DNA from: Pumilibacter muris
GTDB taxonomy: Bacteria > Bacillota > Clostridia > Christensenellales > Pumilibacteraceae
NCBI RefSeq assembly: GCF_943193045.1
Contig: NZ_CALPCN010000004.1
Location: 62,001 to 126,000, forward strand
Reading direction: 5' to 3'
Length of the DNA: 64,000 nt
Both the position numbers and the translations under genes were made by a program. Below, piece by piece: positions 6,420-16,699 of this stretch. The notes below the pieces were generated by a model that saw nothing but the letters and a program-made list of their open reading frames with translations, ran no database searches and was not told the DNA's origin. Positions within the stretch are counted from its first letter, which is position 1. Every line of letters begins with the position of its first letter.

Positions 6420-9400
6420 TTTTTCAAGCGTCTATAAATGTTCTTTAAAACGGACATGGCTTTTCTATTTAATCCGCAATTTTTATATTCACGCTAAAAT
6501 TACAGAGCTTAAAATTTTTAAAAGCAACTAGTTTTTAGTTTGGCAAGAGGGACTAAACTTGCAAATAGTCATATTATTGCCCTTATAAAACACGCTTATA
6601 ATTTTATCCAATGCGGTTTAAAAATTGTTAAAACTCCGCATCATAAAAAGCCAATAGTAACTTTACGATTCCTTATCACGCAAAGAATAATTGCGCAAGA
6701 CTATAAACTGTAAACTTTATATAATTAAGCAAAATGCGAACTCCATATGGGTTACCTCAAATTCAAAATATATAGTACAATATTTTTCCACACAACAAAT
6801 GCATTAGAGCCATACGCACACATTACAATGCCGCTTAACACTTTTATATATGAATACTTGCAATCCCTTAAAGAAAGTAATATTATGCCCGCACTCATAA
6901 GATACAAATTTATAATTCGCTTTTTAAGCAAATATAAAATGGTTGCGCTAATTTCAAAATAAAAACATTTAACTACCTAACGCGCGATACAATTAGTCTT
7001 TTTATAAAACTAAAACTTTTGAACTTTAAAAACGCCGCAATTTATTAGAGAATAATTTTAATCAGCTTAGCTAATAGCAAAAAATAAGGAAACTCAAAAT
7101 ATATTTGCTTTGTTATAACAATTTTATCATTTTATTAGTAACACTTTCAAACTCTGAACCAAAATCAAGTTCAGCAATAGGCCTATATAAAAAAGCCTTT
7201 TCCGAACAAATAACGGCTAAATTAAAACAGAATGACTTTTGTTACATGTGAAGCAAAACTTACAATCGGCAAATTAGCTTAAACCGTAATCCGTAAATAT
7301 AGTTGAGAGCCCCATCACCGACTAACTAACACCAAATTAAAAATATAGCAAACACTTAGAACAAGGGAACGAACGTTTTACTTTTGGTTACTACAATAAT
7401 TATATAAGTTTTAATATTCTTTGACCTTAATTGACCAAATGCAAAATACGGACTTTAAATATAAAAATTTGGACTTAAATTTTAAAAAATAATCAAAAAA
7501 TGTTGCTACAAAATTCTTTTTGTTTTATGTGAAACAAAATCAGAATTTTATAATAATTGTAGCCAAACATAAAGCTCTTATAAGATTATAGTTATATTTT
7601 AATAACAATATTTGTGCTTTGTGGTAATTTTTCCGATAATTTTATACAGAACTTTTAATTTAGTTATTAAATAATCCCATTAAACGTCGCTTCCGCAGGT
7701 TTCACATCTGCGTCCCCTTTTAGATGCGAATTTTTATAAACTTTTTGTTCCTCTTTCCGCCCATGAAAAATATTTTTAACTTACGCTTTTGGAAAACGTT
7801 TTAAATAACTAACCGCTCGCTAAACACGCTTCAAACGGCGAACATAGAAAATCAAAATACTTAAAACCAAATGTAAACTAAAAAACTTAACTTACGCTGA
7901 TTTGCAATTAAATACACAAAAGCAGTTTAAGAACTACAAAAAATCGTCCCCTTGAACTTTTTATTTAACCCATAATTATTTAAAATGCCGCAGCTCCAAC
8001 TTTAAGCAGCAATCATCGCTTATTGAGATTGTTGCTCTTAAATAGGAGGATTAGTTTTCAAATTTTCTCATTTTAACAAATTTTATATAACTCGGGCTAA
8101 AATACCATATATTAAATAATAACTAAATTTAAAACAATACAATATTTATGTAATTATTTGCGGACAAAATTATATCAATTTTCAATAAAAACGCCATTTT
8201 AGGACAAGGGGACGCTTATGGCAAACATTCCATGCCATTATTACACAAAATTTCATCCAACCCTTACATACGGTTTAAACCAACCGAACAGGAAAACTAA
8301 GTTAAGCAATTTATAAGACCAAGTTTCTCTTACGTCTTAACGGCAATAAACAAAAACAATGTTCTAAATTGCTAAAATAGGAAGTATTTTATAGAAGAAC
8401 ACATATTTTCCGCTCAAAAGCTTAAAAAAACAAAAAAATTATATGATTTAATAACCATTCACTTGTTTTTAGAGGCAATTTGCTTCATTTTGGAGTCTAA
8501 TAACAAATTATTGCATTAAATTCACAATTTTTCAACAATATAGACAATATAATACAATTCAACCATGAAAAACAATGTTTTTTATTATCCCCTATAATTT
8601 TTACAAAGAAAATTTACGGTGTTTTCTGTTTATTTTTAAAAACTACAGCTCCACCGGAACACGCCCGCAAATCTATTACACTTTCAATAAAGAGCTTGGT
8701 CGCGCCGCACAATACCCACGCAATCTTATTTTAAAACAGCAATAAAACAAATAAATCAAATTTAAAGCCATCGGAACTATTTTATTTCATGATTTTTTAA
8801 TAACTTTCTTTTAAATCATCATATTTTTTCAACAAAAAACCGCAAATTTTATTTCCGCACAAATTTTGCGCTCGCAGTATTTATCCCCCCCCCAAAAAAA
8901 GCGATTTTTTATAGCGCATAAAAATCTAAAAACAAAAAATTAAAGCAAAAAAAAGATTGTTCGCAAGAACTTTTTCACGGTATATTTTAACTTACGGAAG
9001 TTTATTTACGTTTAGCGAAATACCATTATAACAGCAACACAAAAACAAGTTTAGGCAAAACCGTGCAACGTTATAATACAAAAAATTTTGCAACTTGATT
9101 TTTTGCAAATCTTAAAAACACGCAAAATAATTTAATATTTTGAAAAACGATTTTTTTGAAATTGAATTTTTCTAATAGCAATAAACGGCAAAAAATTCAA
9201 CTAATATTTTACATAAATATTATTAAATTATTAGTATATTTTTTAAGTTCACGCCACCAAAAAATCATCTAACTTTCGGTTTAATTCTCAGCCTTATTTG
9301 CTTTATTTTTCACAACACAAAATCTTTGTTTTTCAAATATTTTAAACACTATCTCTAAACCTAAATTTTTAAAGATTTATTCTTAAATTTTTGACGCTAA

Positions 9401-10219
9401 ATTCCGTTATTTGAACAGTTTTTACTCGTTATAATAGGTTTTTCAGCTTTATAAGTTGCCGAAACTGTTTAATATAAATTTAGCCTGTTCTGAATTATAA
9501 CACAATAAAAAAGAGACTTTTAAAACGTCTATAATAATATCGGAAATGCTCCAAAAACAGCGTCTTTAAGAAGGAACTAAGGCGCTTTTTAAGTTATTTA
9601 GATAATTTTCAGCTTCATAAGTCTTTATTTTACACTTTAAAGCCACATTAAAAAAGCTAATAGGACGAGCCAAAAGCAAAAATCCACTTTTACGACGATA
9701 GCCGTTTAAATTTTCATGATAATATTAGTAAGTTAAGAAACGCAAATAAATAACGAAAATTTTAACTAATTGCCATTTTGCCGAACCCAAACAGTCCGGC
9801 ACCGAACGAAGAATACATATCGAGCTTTCGGCATAACTATGGTTAAAAGTCAATACGATAACGCTAAAATTTTTTACATAAATAATACTTTAAAATTCTA
9901 ATATTTTAATATTAAAAATAATAGGTAAATTTACGGTTTTTCAAACTCCGAACCGCAATATCACAATTATTATTTTGCTTAAAATATTTATTTGTGTCGC
10001 AATTTTTTTACATCTCGAAAGAGGCAATTTAAATATTTGCCATATCGCAATTTTTGTCATTTTTGTAGCGCCTATTTTTTAGGCGGCTATTTGATTAAGG
10101 CAACCGTTTTTTAATCGATTTACGGTATATTGCTTGGTACAAAAACGATTTATCTAACATTTGCGTTGTAATAAGACGTTACATTTTGTCAACAAATTTA
10201 CGCGCCTAAATATTTGAAA

Positions 10220-10340
10220 TGTGGATAACTCGGCGTTTTTCGGTGGATAAGTCGGTTCAAATGTGGATAACTTTGTGTAAAACTCTGTTTTTTCAACAAA
10301 AACAACGTAATTTCGGCGTTTTAATCAAAAGTTATGCACA
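10220..10340. other. oriC: DnaA-box cluster A, candidate replication origin
   Basis: Three boxes in the same orientation and near-helical spacing (TGTGGATAA at 10220-10228, GGTGGATAA at 10242-10250, TGTGGATAA at 10262-10270) are followed by an opposite-strand TTATGCACA at 10332-10340. Surroundings are AT-rich. The cluster coincides with the change of G/C skew seen by eye, has mainly leftward genes to its left and rightward genes to its right, and is near parB and parS. parB itself points towards it. A denser cluster at 31.5 kb is a competing candidate. Confidence 0.55.
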
Positions 10341-10606
10341 TAAAATTTTTTGAGGGGTTGTTTGCTCTGTTCTTAATCGTTAGCTTGTTCGTCTGAATTA
10401 AACGAATAACGTGCAAACCGTTTTTTATTTCGTCCGCAATTATACATTTGCTAAGAATTGCTTTTTGCAACCGTTTGTGTTAAAATAGTAAAAGAATTTT
10501 GTTCATATGCTCACATGGAATTGACAAAAACGCTTTTTCTTAAAAAAGCATATTGCTAATCCCCGACGGTTTGAAAAGCAAAAAACGACAATTCGAGGAA
10601 AGAAAA

Positions 10607-12718
10607 ATGTTCAAAAAGTTCAGAAGATGGTTCAGCGTGCAGCTCTCGAAACGACCCGGAAGAGTTGTGCTAATTGCAATTTTGCTGTTAAACGTCGCTT
10701 TTTTGCTTATATCGGCGGCAATTATAAACGTTCTCGCGTTGCCGGGCACCGAAACAATGGGGTTCTGGAAATCGGCGTTTTATACCGTTACTATGGTTTT
10801 AGACGCCGGTTGCATAGACAACGTTATAACCGACATAGGTAAATCGGGTGTCGCTCTCGTAATAGTTTGTTTGGCGGTAATCATTATAGGCATGGTGCTG
10901 TTCACCGGCGCGGTAATAGGTTACTTAACCAACTACATATCGAAATTCATTGAAAACGCAAATTTAGGCTCTCATAAGTTACACCTGTCTAAGCACACCG
11001 TGATTTTAAATTGGAATTCGCGCGCATCCGAAATAGTGAACGACTTTTTATATTGCGACGGCAAGCAATACGTTGTTATTTTGGTAAACTCGGGCAAAGA
11101 CGATATTGAAAAAGAACTCTCAGAACGCATTGCCGACACGATAGCGCAAGAAAACGCCGCCGTAAAAAAACTTTCCAACGCAAAAAAAGGATTGTCGCGG
11201 CTCGTTTACCGCAGTAAGAACAAATTCAAAAACAATCTTGTGGTAATTGTGCGCGAGGGCGACACGTTTTCTAACAAACAGCTCCACGACATATCGCTCG
11301 AACGGGCAAAATCCATTCTTATATTGGGCAACGACATAAACAATACAATGTGCAAGTTCGATTACCAAACGCGGCTCAACGAACAGGAAAAAGGCAATCC
11401 GCAAAGCATAAAGGCGCTTGTTCAAGTAGCCGACATTACGGGCGCCGAAACAAGCGACGACGACCAAAAAATAGTAGTAGAAGTAGAGGACGATTGGACG
11501 CTCGAACTTGTGAACAAAGTTATCGAGCAAAAACAAGTTGACGGCAAATGCAACATTATTCCCGTTTGCGTAAATAAAGTTTTAGGTCGGCTTTTATCGC
11601 AATTTTCGCTTATGCCCGAACTCAACCTCGCTTACAGAGAGTTGTTTTCAAACAAAGGCGCCACCTTTTATTCCAAACCTTACCGCAACTCGAACGAAGC
11701 CGCGTTTACAAGCGAATATTTTTCTACTCACCTCCATTCTATTCCTCTTTCGGTCATGCAAAAAGACGGCGACAACATAGCCTATTTTGCCGCCGAATCA
11801 AAAAAAGACGACTTAAAACTTTCGGAAGTTCCCGCTACCGACTACAAAGTGAGCGTGAACTACGACTATTGGATAGAACGCAAAAACGTTATTATTTTGG
11901 GGCATAACAGCAAAGTTAAAGACATAATGGACGGATTCAACAGCTTCCGCGACGAATGGAATTCGCCCGACGGCAGCGAAATTATGAATATCGTTGTTAT
12001 AGACGACTCAAAGCACCTCGAAAAAATGGGACGCTACAAAGACTATCCGTATGTTACTCAGGTAGTGGAAGCCGATATTTACGACCGTGAAGCTATTTGC
12101 AACACAATAGAAAAATTCGTCGATTCCAACGAGACTGACACAAGCGTGCTCATTCTTTCGGACGACACCGTTTTAAACGAACAAATCGATTCCAACGCCA
12201 TAGCTAATCTTATATACGTCAGCAATATTATTCACAGAAAAAAAGCGGAAGAACCTGATTTTGACGAAGGCAAAATCGACGTCGTTGTTGAAATACTCAA
12301 TCCCAAACACCACGACATTGTTAAAAGTTACAGCGTGAACAACGTGGTTATAAGCAACCGCTATATAAGCAAAATGATTACTCAGCTCGGCGAAAAAGAC
12401 ACCCTTTACGACTTTTACAACGACATTTTAACCTACGATTCCGCCAACACCGAAGAATACGAAAGCAAAGAAATTTACGTTAAAAAAGTTAGCCGTTTCT
12501 TCACCGAAGTTCCCGCGCCTTGCTCCGCTGCCGAACTCGTGCGAGCGGTTTACAACGCTTTCGCAAACCCGTCGCTTCCGCCCGAAAAACGCAACCACAC
12601 AATTATTCTCGGCTACGTTCGACCGTCAGGCGAAATGGTGCTGTTTTCGGGCAACCAAAATAAAATACGCGTTGAACTCACCGCAAAAGACAAACTTATT
12701 ATGTACAGCAACCATTAA
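10607..12718 (+). CDS. CASTOR/POLLUX-type ion channel-like membrane protein
   Basis: 703 residues. The N-terminus has a transmembrane helix (about 20-42), a re-entrant pore-like segment with VLDAG (about 65-69), and a second helix (about 82-108). Two long cytoplasmic Rossmann-like regions follow, beginning at HTVILNWNS and NVIILGHNS, as in RCK/TrkA-type regulatory domains. This arrangement matches bacterial relatives of the plant CASTOR/POLLUX channels; ion selectivity and ligand cannot be inferred. I chose the ATG at 10607 because GAGGAAAG precedes it and it gives the basic start MFKKFRRW; an in-frame start 18 codons upstream has no such site. It stands alone between the origin-like region and a strong terminator at 12748-12786. 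Confidence 0.75.
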   Translation: MFKKFRRWFSVQLSKRPGRVVLIAILLLNVAFLLISAAIINVLALPGTETMGFWKSAFYTVTMVLDAGCIDNVITDIGKSGVALVIVCLAVIIIGMVLFTGAVIGYLTNYISKFIENANLGSHKLHLSKHTVILNWNSRASEIVNDFLYCDGKQYVVILVNSGKDDIEKELSERIADTIAQENAAVKKLSNAKKGLSRLVYRSKNKFKNNLVVIVREGDTFSNKQLHDISLERAKSILILGNDINNTMCKFDYQTRLNEQEKGNPQSIKALVQVADITGAETSDDDQKIVVEVEDDWTLELVNKVIEQKQVDGKCNIIPVCVNKVLGRLLSQFSLMPELNLAYRELFSNKGATFYSKPYRNSNEAAFTSEYFSTHLHSIPLSVMQKDGDNIAYFAAESKKDDLKLSEVPATDYKVSVNYDYWIERKNVIILGHNSKVKDIMDGFNSFRDEWNSPDGSEIMNIVVIDDSKHLEKMGRYKDYPYVTQVVEADIYDREAICNTIEKFVDSNETDTSVLILSDDTVLNEQIDSNAIANLIYVSNIIHRKKAEEPDFDEGKIDVVVEILNPKHHDIVKSYSVNNVVISNRYISKMITQLGEKDTLYDFYNDILTYDSANTEEYESKEIYVKKVSRFFTEVPAPCSAAELVRAVYNAFANPSLPPEKRNHTIILGYVRPSGEMVLFSGNQNKIRVELTAKDKLIMYSNH

Positions 12719-12747
12719 AACGTTTTTAATTTTATTGTTTTTCACTT

Positions 12748-12786
12748 AACCGTAACGCCATTTTTATGCCGTTACGGTTGTTTTTT
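12748..12786 (+). terminator. Intrinsic terminator after the channel gene
   Basis: AACCGTAACG (12748-12757) pairs perfectly with CGTTACGGTT (12770-12779) and a T-rich tail follows. Confidence 0.85.
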
Positions 12787-12806
12787 GCCGCAAAGCATGC
12801 TATAAT
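12778..12806 (+). promoter_or_regulatory. Promoter of the esterase operon
   Basis: TTGTTT (12778-12783), 17-bp spacer, TATAAT (12801-12806). The -35 box lies inside the T-tail of the preceding terminator. Confidence 0.55.
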
Positions 12807-13080
12807 ACGAATGAAAAAGTTTGCTTTATAACTTTTTCGCTTCGTGTTTAAACAAGCGGCTGTTGTTTAAATTAGTTATATAACGCTTATAAAAACCTGT
12901 TTTTACAAGATATAAAGCCGCAATGTTTACAAATTTCTCTCGTTTCGGGAACTTTGTTATCGTTCGATGAATACATTCCCAAAAGAGAGGTTTTTCGGCG
13001 AGCCGCGCGGCGCCGTTTTTTGCCGCGCGAGCAAAGAAAAAAACGTATAACTCTAAACTTTTGAAAGGAGGTGCGCCGAA
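12807..13080 (+). other. Long 5' leader of the esterase operon
   Basis: About 270 nt between the promoter and the TTG start, with several possible hairpins. The most notable is a very GC-rich one near 13005-13030 built from CGCGCGGC and GCCGCGCG. It is long enough for a cis-regulatory RNA but I recognise no known class. The strong AAAGGAGG ribosome binding site is at its end. Confidence 0.35.
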
Positions 13081-14034
13081 TTGTTTGTGCTTATTATAGT
13101 GCTTCTTATAGCTTTAATTGTGTTGTTCGCTCAATTCGGAAGCAACTACCACACTCAAGTTAAAGTTATGCGGCGTTTCTTTAAAAACAAAGGCACCGCT
13201 CCCGAAAATTACCTCGAACTCACAAGCGTTATAACCGACGTAGACTACATGAGCGTTCTATCAAACGGATTTTTAGACATTTACACGGCGAACGACGCAA
13301 TAGCCCCTCAGCCCGTTTTGCTGTGGGTGCACGGCGGCGGATATGTGGGCGGCGACAAATCGTGTATTAAATCGTGGGCTCACGTTATTGCGGCGGAATT
13401 GAAAATAGCCGTTGCAAGCGTGAACTACTGCCTTGCGCCCGACCAACACTATCCCGGACCCATAGTTCAAGTGGGAGAAGCACTCCGCTTTTTAACTGAC
13501 AACGCAACCCGTTTTAATCTTGACCCAACTAGAATATTTTTGGGAGGGGATAGCGCGGGCGCGCAAATCGCGTCGCAATACGCGGCTTTGGTTCACAACG
13601 ATTCACTTAAAAAAACAATGAAAATATTTCCTCCCGTAAGCGGCGAACAACTTAGAGGGGTAATTCTTTGTTGCGGATTTTACAACATGGATAACGTGCT
13701 TAAATCGCGTTTCCCCGCGATTAAAACTTTTATGTGGGCGTACACAAACAATAAAAAGCTCAAAACCTTTGCGCGAAAAAACGAGTTGAGCACTGCGAAA
13801 AATCTTGAAAACGGTTATTGCGACGTTTTTATAACGTGCGGCGACGCCGACCCGTTTTTAGAACAGGCGAAAGAATTTATCGCTGACTTAGAAGCGGCGA
13901 ATATTACCGCCGACGCGTATTTACCCAAAGTTAAAGGGAAAAAATTGGGTCACGAGTATCAATTCCTTGTAGGCACAACCGAAGCCGACATTGCTCTTAA
14001 CAAGGCGGTTACGTTTATTGAAAAACGATTGTAA
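13081..14034 (+). CDS. Alpha/beta hydrolase, HSL-like esterase/lipase with N-terminal membrane anchor
   Basis: 317 residues. An uncleaved signal-anchor-like helix (residues 2-17) precedes the catalytic domain, so the enzyme is probably membrane-tethered. The HGGG oxyanion motif is near residue 83, and GDSAG with the nucleophilic serine is near residue 157. The probable acid is in CGDADPF (about 257) and the probable histidine in GHEYQF (about 290). These are the signature of the hormone-sensitive-lipase-like carboxylesterases, often short-chain esterases or deacetylases. The start is TTG, supported by an AAAGGAGG motif. The next gene overlaps its 3' end, and the pair with the acyltransferase-like protein and the acyl-CoA ligase suggests an acyl-group transfer or removal pathway. 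The substrate is unknown. Confidence 0.85.
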   Translation: MFVLIIVLLIALIVLFAQFGSNYHTQVKVMRRFFKNKGTAPENYLELTSVITDVDYMSVLSNGFLDIYTANDAIAPQPVLLWVHGGGYVGGDKSCIKSWAHVIAAELKIAVASVNYCLAPDQHYPGPIVQVGEALRFLTDNATRFNLDPTRIFLGGDSAGAQIASQYAALVHNDSLKKTMKIFPPVSGEQLRGVILCCGFYNMDNVLKSRFPAIKTFMWAYTNNKKLKTFARKNELSTAKNLENGYCDVFITCGDADPFLEQAKEFIADLEAANITADAYLPKVKGKKLGHEYQFLVGTTEADIALNKAVTFIEKRL

Positions 14035-14908
14035 CATTCTATCGGCCGCCGCCGACAACAAGCGGCGGAACGGAGCTATATTCTCCGAACGCAAAACCGC
14101 GCGAATTCACGGCTTGGATTTTTTGCGCGGGCTTTGCGTTTTGCTCATGATTCTCGACCACACTTCGTTCGATATTATGATGTTAATAGACTGGTGCCCA
14201 AACTTTTATTATGTGGACAACTTCTTAACTAAGCTTGCCTATTGGGTGTATTACGATTGGTGGGACAGCGCCGCTCGACTTGTTTTGCGCCTAACGGTTA
14301 TATGCGTTTTCTTTTGCATAAGCGGAATATGTTCGGCGTTTTCGCACAACAACGCTTTGCGAAGCGCAAAACTCGCGGTAGCTTCGGTAACGCTTAGCCT
14401 GTTCACAATTACGGCGGACAAGCTGTTCGACTTAGGCATAACGATATTGTTCGGCGTTTTGCATTGCCTGACCGTTTCTATAATTATTTGCACCGTTTTG
14501 CAAAAACTTCTCAAAAACAAAGCGAAATACGCTTGTCTCGGTTTGGGAATTTTGTTCTTTGTGTGGGGATTGCTTCTCGATTTTTATAATCTTCAAGGTT
14601 CGCAGTTCGATATTTCGGGGCAGCAAATATCCGCGCTCGACTATTTGCGCATTGCGGTGGGAACGCGCTACTATGGAGCGGACTGTTTCGGACTTTTGCC
14701 GTTTGCGGGAATATTTTTAATAGGGGCTTACGGCGGCGCCGAATTATACAAAAACAAAAAGCCGTATTTGCCGCTTTTCAAAAAAGCTCCGTTTCGCCCC
14801 GTATGTTTTGTGGGAAGAAAGGCTGTGTGGTTCTATCTTTTGCACCAACCCGTTATTTTCGTGCTTACGGTTATAATAGGAACGGCGCTCGGTTTAAAAT
14901 TCGTTTAG
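13991..14908 (+). CDS. Multi-pass membrane protein, heparan-alpha-glucosaminide N-acetyltransferase-like
   Basis: Starts from about residue 40 with RIHGLDFLRGLCVLLMILDH, the hallmark opening of the DUF1624/HGSNAT-like membrane acyltransferases. Some seven or eight hydrophobic helices follow. The conserved DH after the first helix is a proposed part of the acetyl-transfer site. The start is uncertain. TTG codons at 13991 and 14018 are in frame but lack a ribosome binding site and overlap the esterase. A GGAG at about 14073 is placed as if for a start near ATA/TTC at 14078, where no ordinary start codon exists. The following ligase begins 13 bp downstream with its ribosome binding site across this gene's stop codon, so the two are translationally linked. 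It probably moves acyl groups across the membrane onto a surface glycan; that is inference. Confidence 0.7.
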   Translation: MLLTRRLRLLKNDCNILSAAADNKRRNGAIFSERKTARIHGLDFLRGLCVLLMILDHTSFDIMMLIDWCPNFYYVDNFLTKLAYWVYYDWWDSAARLVLRLTVICVFFCISGICSAFSHNNALRSAKLAVASVTLSLFTITADKLFDLGITILFGVLHCLTVSIIICTVLQKLLKNKAKYACLGLGILFFVWGLLLDFYNLQGSQFDISGQQISALDYLRIAVGTRYYGADCFGLLPFAGIFLIGAYGGAELYKNKKPYLPLFKKAPFRPVCFVGRKAVWFYLLHQPVIFVLTVIIGTALGLKFV

Positions 14909-14921
14909 GAGACAGCAAACA

Positions 14922-16589
14922 ATGCGCACAAAGAAAAACGAAAAAGGTCTTGCTTATATAGCGGAAGGCAAACAATTCGACGGAGCCGACTCGCTCTATT
15001 TTCCCGTAGAAAAAGCCGCGAACTTTTTTCCGAAAAATACCGCGCTCCGTTTTCTCGGAAAAAACATAAGCTATAAAACGCTTGCCGAAAAAGTGTCGGA
15101 ATATTCTTCGTGTTTGCTCAAAGCCGGACTTAAAAAGGGCGAGGCGGTAACGTTCGCTTTGCCGAATATTCCCGAAAGCGTATATTTGCTGTATGCCACG
15201 CAAAAAGCCGAACTGCGCACCTCTCCGCTTCATCCGCTTTCCACGCCGGAAGCCGTAAGCTCGGCAATAGAAAAAACAGGTAGCCGCATAGTTTTCGCTC
15301 TCGGCGACGCGGCGCGGAAAATAGCCGAGCGGTGCGCGGACGCCACAGTTGTGGCGGTAAGCCCCGCAAACTCTCTCGGAATAAAAAAATTACTGTTTTC
15401 TTTGCGCTCGCCTCTTCCGAAAAAAAGCGACAATTTAATCAGGTTGAGCGATTTTCTTAAAAACCCGCAAAACACTCCTCTTGTTTCTCCCGTTAAAATT
15501 TGCCCCGCGCACCAAAAAACTTCGGTTTTGCTTCAATCGGGCGGCACAACGGGAACTCCGAAAGTTATAGGGCTAAGCGCCGATTCGGTGAACAACCTTG
15601 CCGCAAGAGGAATGGGCATACTCGGCAAAAACGACGTGACCCGCTGCGGAATGTTAAGCGTTTTGCCTGTGTTTCACGGCTTCGGGCTTGCAATGGGAGT
15701 TCACGCAATGCTGTGTCACGGCGGCAAAAACGTGCTCTTTCCGAAATTCCACCGCGCTTCGGCAGTGCGCGAAATTCGCAAAGGCAACGTGCAATTCGTT
15801 ATAGGCGTTCCGCGTCTTTACGAAGCTCTATTGTCGCACCCGAAATTCGCGGGAAAAGCCCTTCGCTCGCTCGCGGTGGCTTATGTGGGCGGCGATTTCG
15901 TTCCCCGCACTCTATTAAAAGAGTACGACGCGCATATTAAAAAATTTGGAGGAACAAGCAGACTGTACGAAGGCTACGGGCTAACCGAAACGGTTACGGT
16001 TTGCAGCGTGAACACCGATTCGGCGAACAAAGACGAAACTGTGGGCAAGCCTCTCGCAGGCATGGAAATCCGCGCGTTCGACTTTTCGGGCGACACCCCG
16101 CGCGAACTGCCGCCCAACGAAAAAGGCGAGCTTGGAATAACGGGCGACACACTTATGCAGGAATACCTGTCGGACGAAAAAAGCACGGCGGAAGTGTTTT
16201 TCTCTTACAACGGAAAAAACTACGTTCGAACGGGCGACTGCGGATATACCGACGAAGAGGGCTTTATACATTTTGTGTCGCGCTTTAAACGCATTGTAAA
16301 AGTTAAAGGAATTCCCGTTTATCCTATGGAAATAGAACAGCTTGCAATTACGGTAGAGGGAGTGGGGGCGGCGTGCGCCGTGCCTCTTACAGATAAACCC
16401 GAAAGCATAGTGTTGTTTATAGAGGGAACGGACGAAACTCTAAAAGAGCGGCTGAAAAAACTTATACGCGAAAAAATATCGATATATGCCGAACCGAGCG
16501 AAGTTTTTTTAGTTAAAAGTTTCCCCGTTACCAACATGAGCAAAACCGACACGAACGCGCTGTTAGAGCTTTACCGCGCGGCAAAATAA
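14922..16589 (+). CDS. AMP-binding acyl-CoA synthetase / ligase
   Basis: 555 residues, the usual size for the ANL superfamily. Core motifs are present in order: QSGGTTGTPK (about 204, phosphate-binding loop), YEGYGLTET (about 349, ATP/adenylate), RTGDCGY (about 436, hinge aspartate), and VKGIPVYPMEIE (about 463). A lysine in the C-terminal NMSKTD (about 542) is the likely adenylation lysine. Such enzymes activate a carboxylic acid as acyl-AMP and pass it to CoA or a carrier. The AGGAGA ribosome binding site overlaps the stop codon of the acyltransferase-like gene. The operon order esterase, membrane acyltransferase, acyl ligase suggests that this enzyme supplies the activated acyl donor. The chain length of the acid is unknown. 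Confidence 0.88.
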   Translation: MRTKKNEKGLAYIAEGKQFDGADSLYFPVEKAANFFPKNTALRFLGKNISYKTLAEKVSEYSSCLLKAGLKKGEAVTFALPNIPESVYLLYATQKAELRTSPLHPLSTPEAVSSAIEKTGSRIVFALGDAARKIAERCADATVVAVSPANSLGIKKLLFSLRSPLPKKSDNLIRLSDFLKNPQNTPLVSPVKICPAHQKTSVLLQSGGTTGTPKVIGLSADSVNNLAARGMGILGKNDVTRCGMLSVLPVFHGFGLAMGVHAMLCHGGKNVLFPKFHRASAVREIRKGNVQFVIGVPRLYEALLSHPKFAGKALRSLAVAYVGGDFVPRTLLKEYDAHIKKFGGTSRLYEGYGLTETVTVCSVNTDSANKDETVGKPLAGMEIRAFDFSGDTPRELPPNEKGELGITGDTLMQEYLSDEKSTAEVFFSYNGKNYVRTGDCGYTDEEGFIHFVSRFKRIVKVKGIPVYPMEIEQLAITVEGVGAACAVPLTDKPESIVLFIEGTDETLKERLKKLIREKISIYAEPSEVFLVKSFPVTNMSKTDTNALLELYRAAK

Positions 16590-16643
16590 CCGAACTGAAT
16601 TTTAAGTCTCATTATTTTTAACCTTTTTTTAATTGTTTTCCGT

Positions 16644-16672
16644 TTGACAAGGTATGTCTTCGAGTATATAAT
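16644..16672 (+). promoter_or_regulatory. Promoter of the ABC transporter gene
   Basis: TTGACA (16644-16649), 17-bp spacer, TATAAT (16667-16672), 27 nt before the start codon. Confidence 0.85.
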
Positions 16673-16699
16673 TAAAAAACAAAATAGGAGACTTTTATT

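Larger units (their letters stand above)
5800..10606. other. Long gene-free AT-rich region beside a probable replication origin
   Basis: About 4.8 kb with no credible coding sequence. The few short ORFs at its left end lack ribosome binding sites, and from 6.96 to 10.5 kb neither strand has an ORF of 60 codons. The region contains parS site 2, a degenerate parS (7521-7536), a run of nine C (8885-8893), a nine-base word CGTCCCCTT at 7712-7720 and 7945-7953 with an inverted copy at 8206-8214, a small hairpin with a T-run (about 8956-8975), and the DnaA-box cluster at 10220-10340. In ten 60-base rows that I counted between 5.9 and 9.8 kb, C outnumbers G about two to one; in five rows from 10.2 to 10.5 kb, G exceeds C. 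I recognise no rRNA, tRNA, tmRNA or RNase P RNA in it. Confidence 0.7.

Noticed and set aside
6747-6962. 71-codon ORF in the gene-free region
   Set aside because: No ribosome binding site or promoter of quality; no recognisable protein pattern.
7712-8214. CRISPR-like or iteron array
   Set aside because: The repeated word is only nine bases, in two orientations and irregularly spaced; no repeat-spacer structure is present anywhere in the window.
5800-10606. Possible rRNA, RNase P RNA or tmRNA in the long noncoding region
   Set aside because: No conserved core words of these RNAs were found and the region is far too AT-rich.
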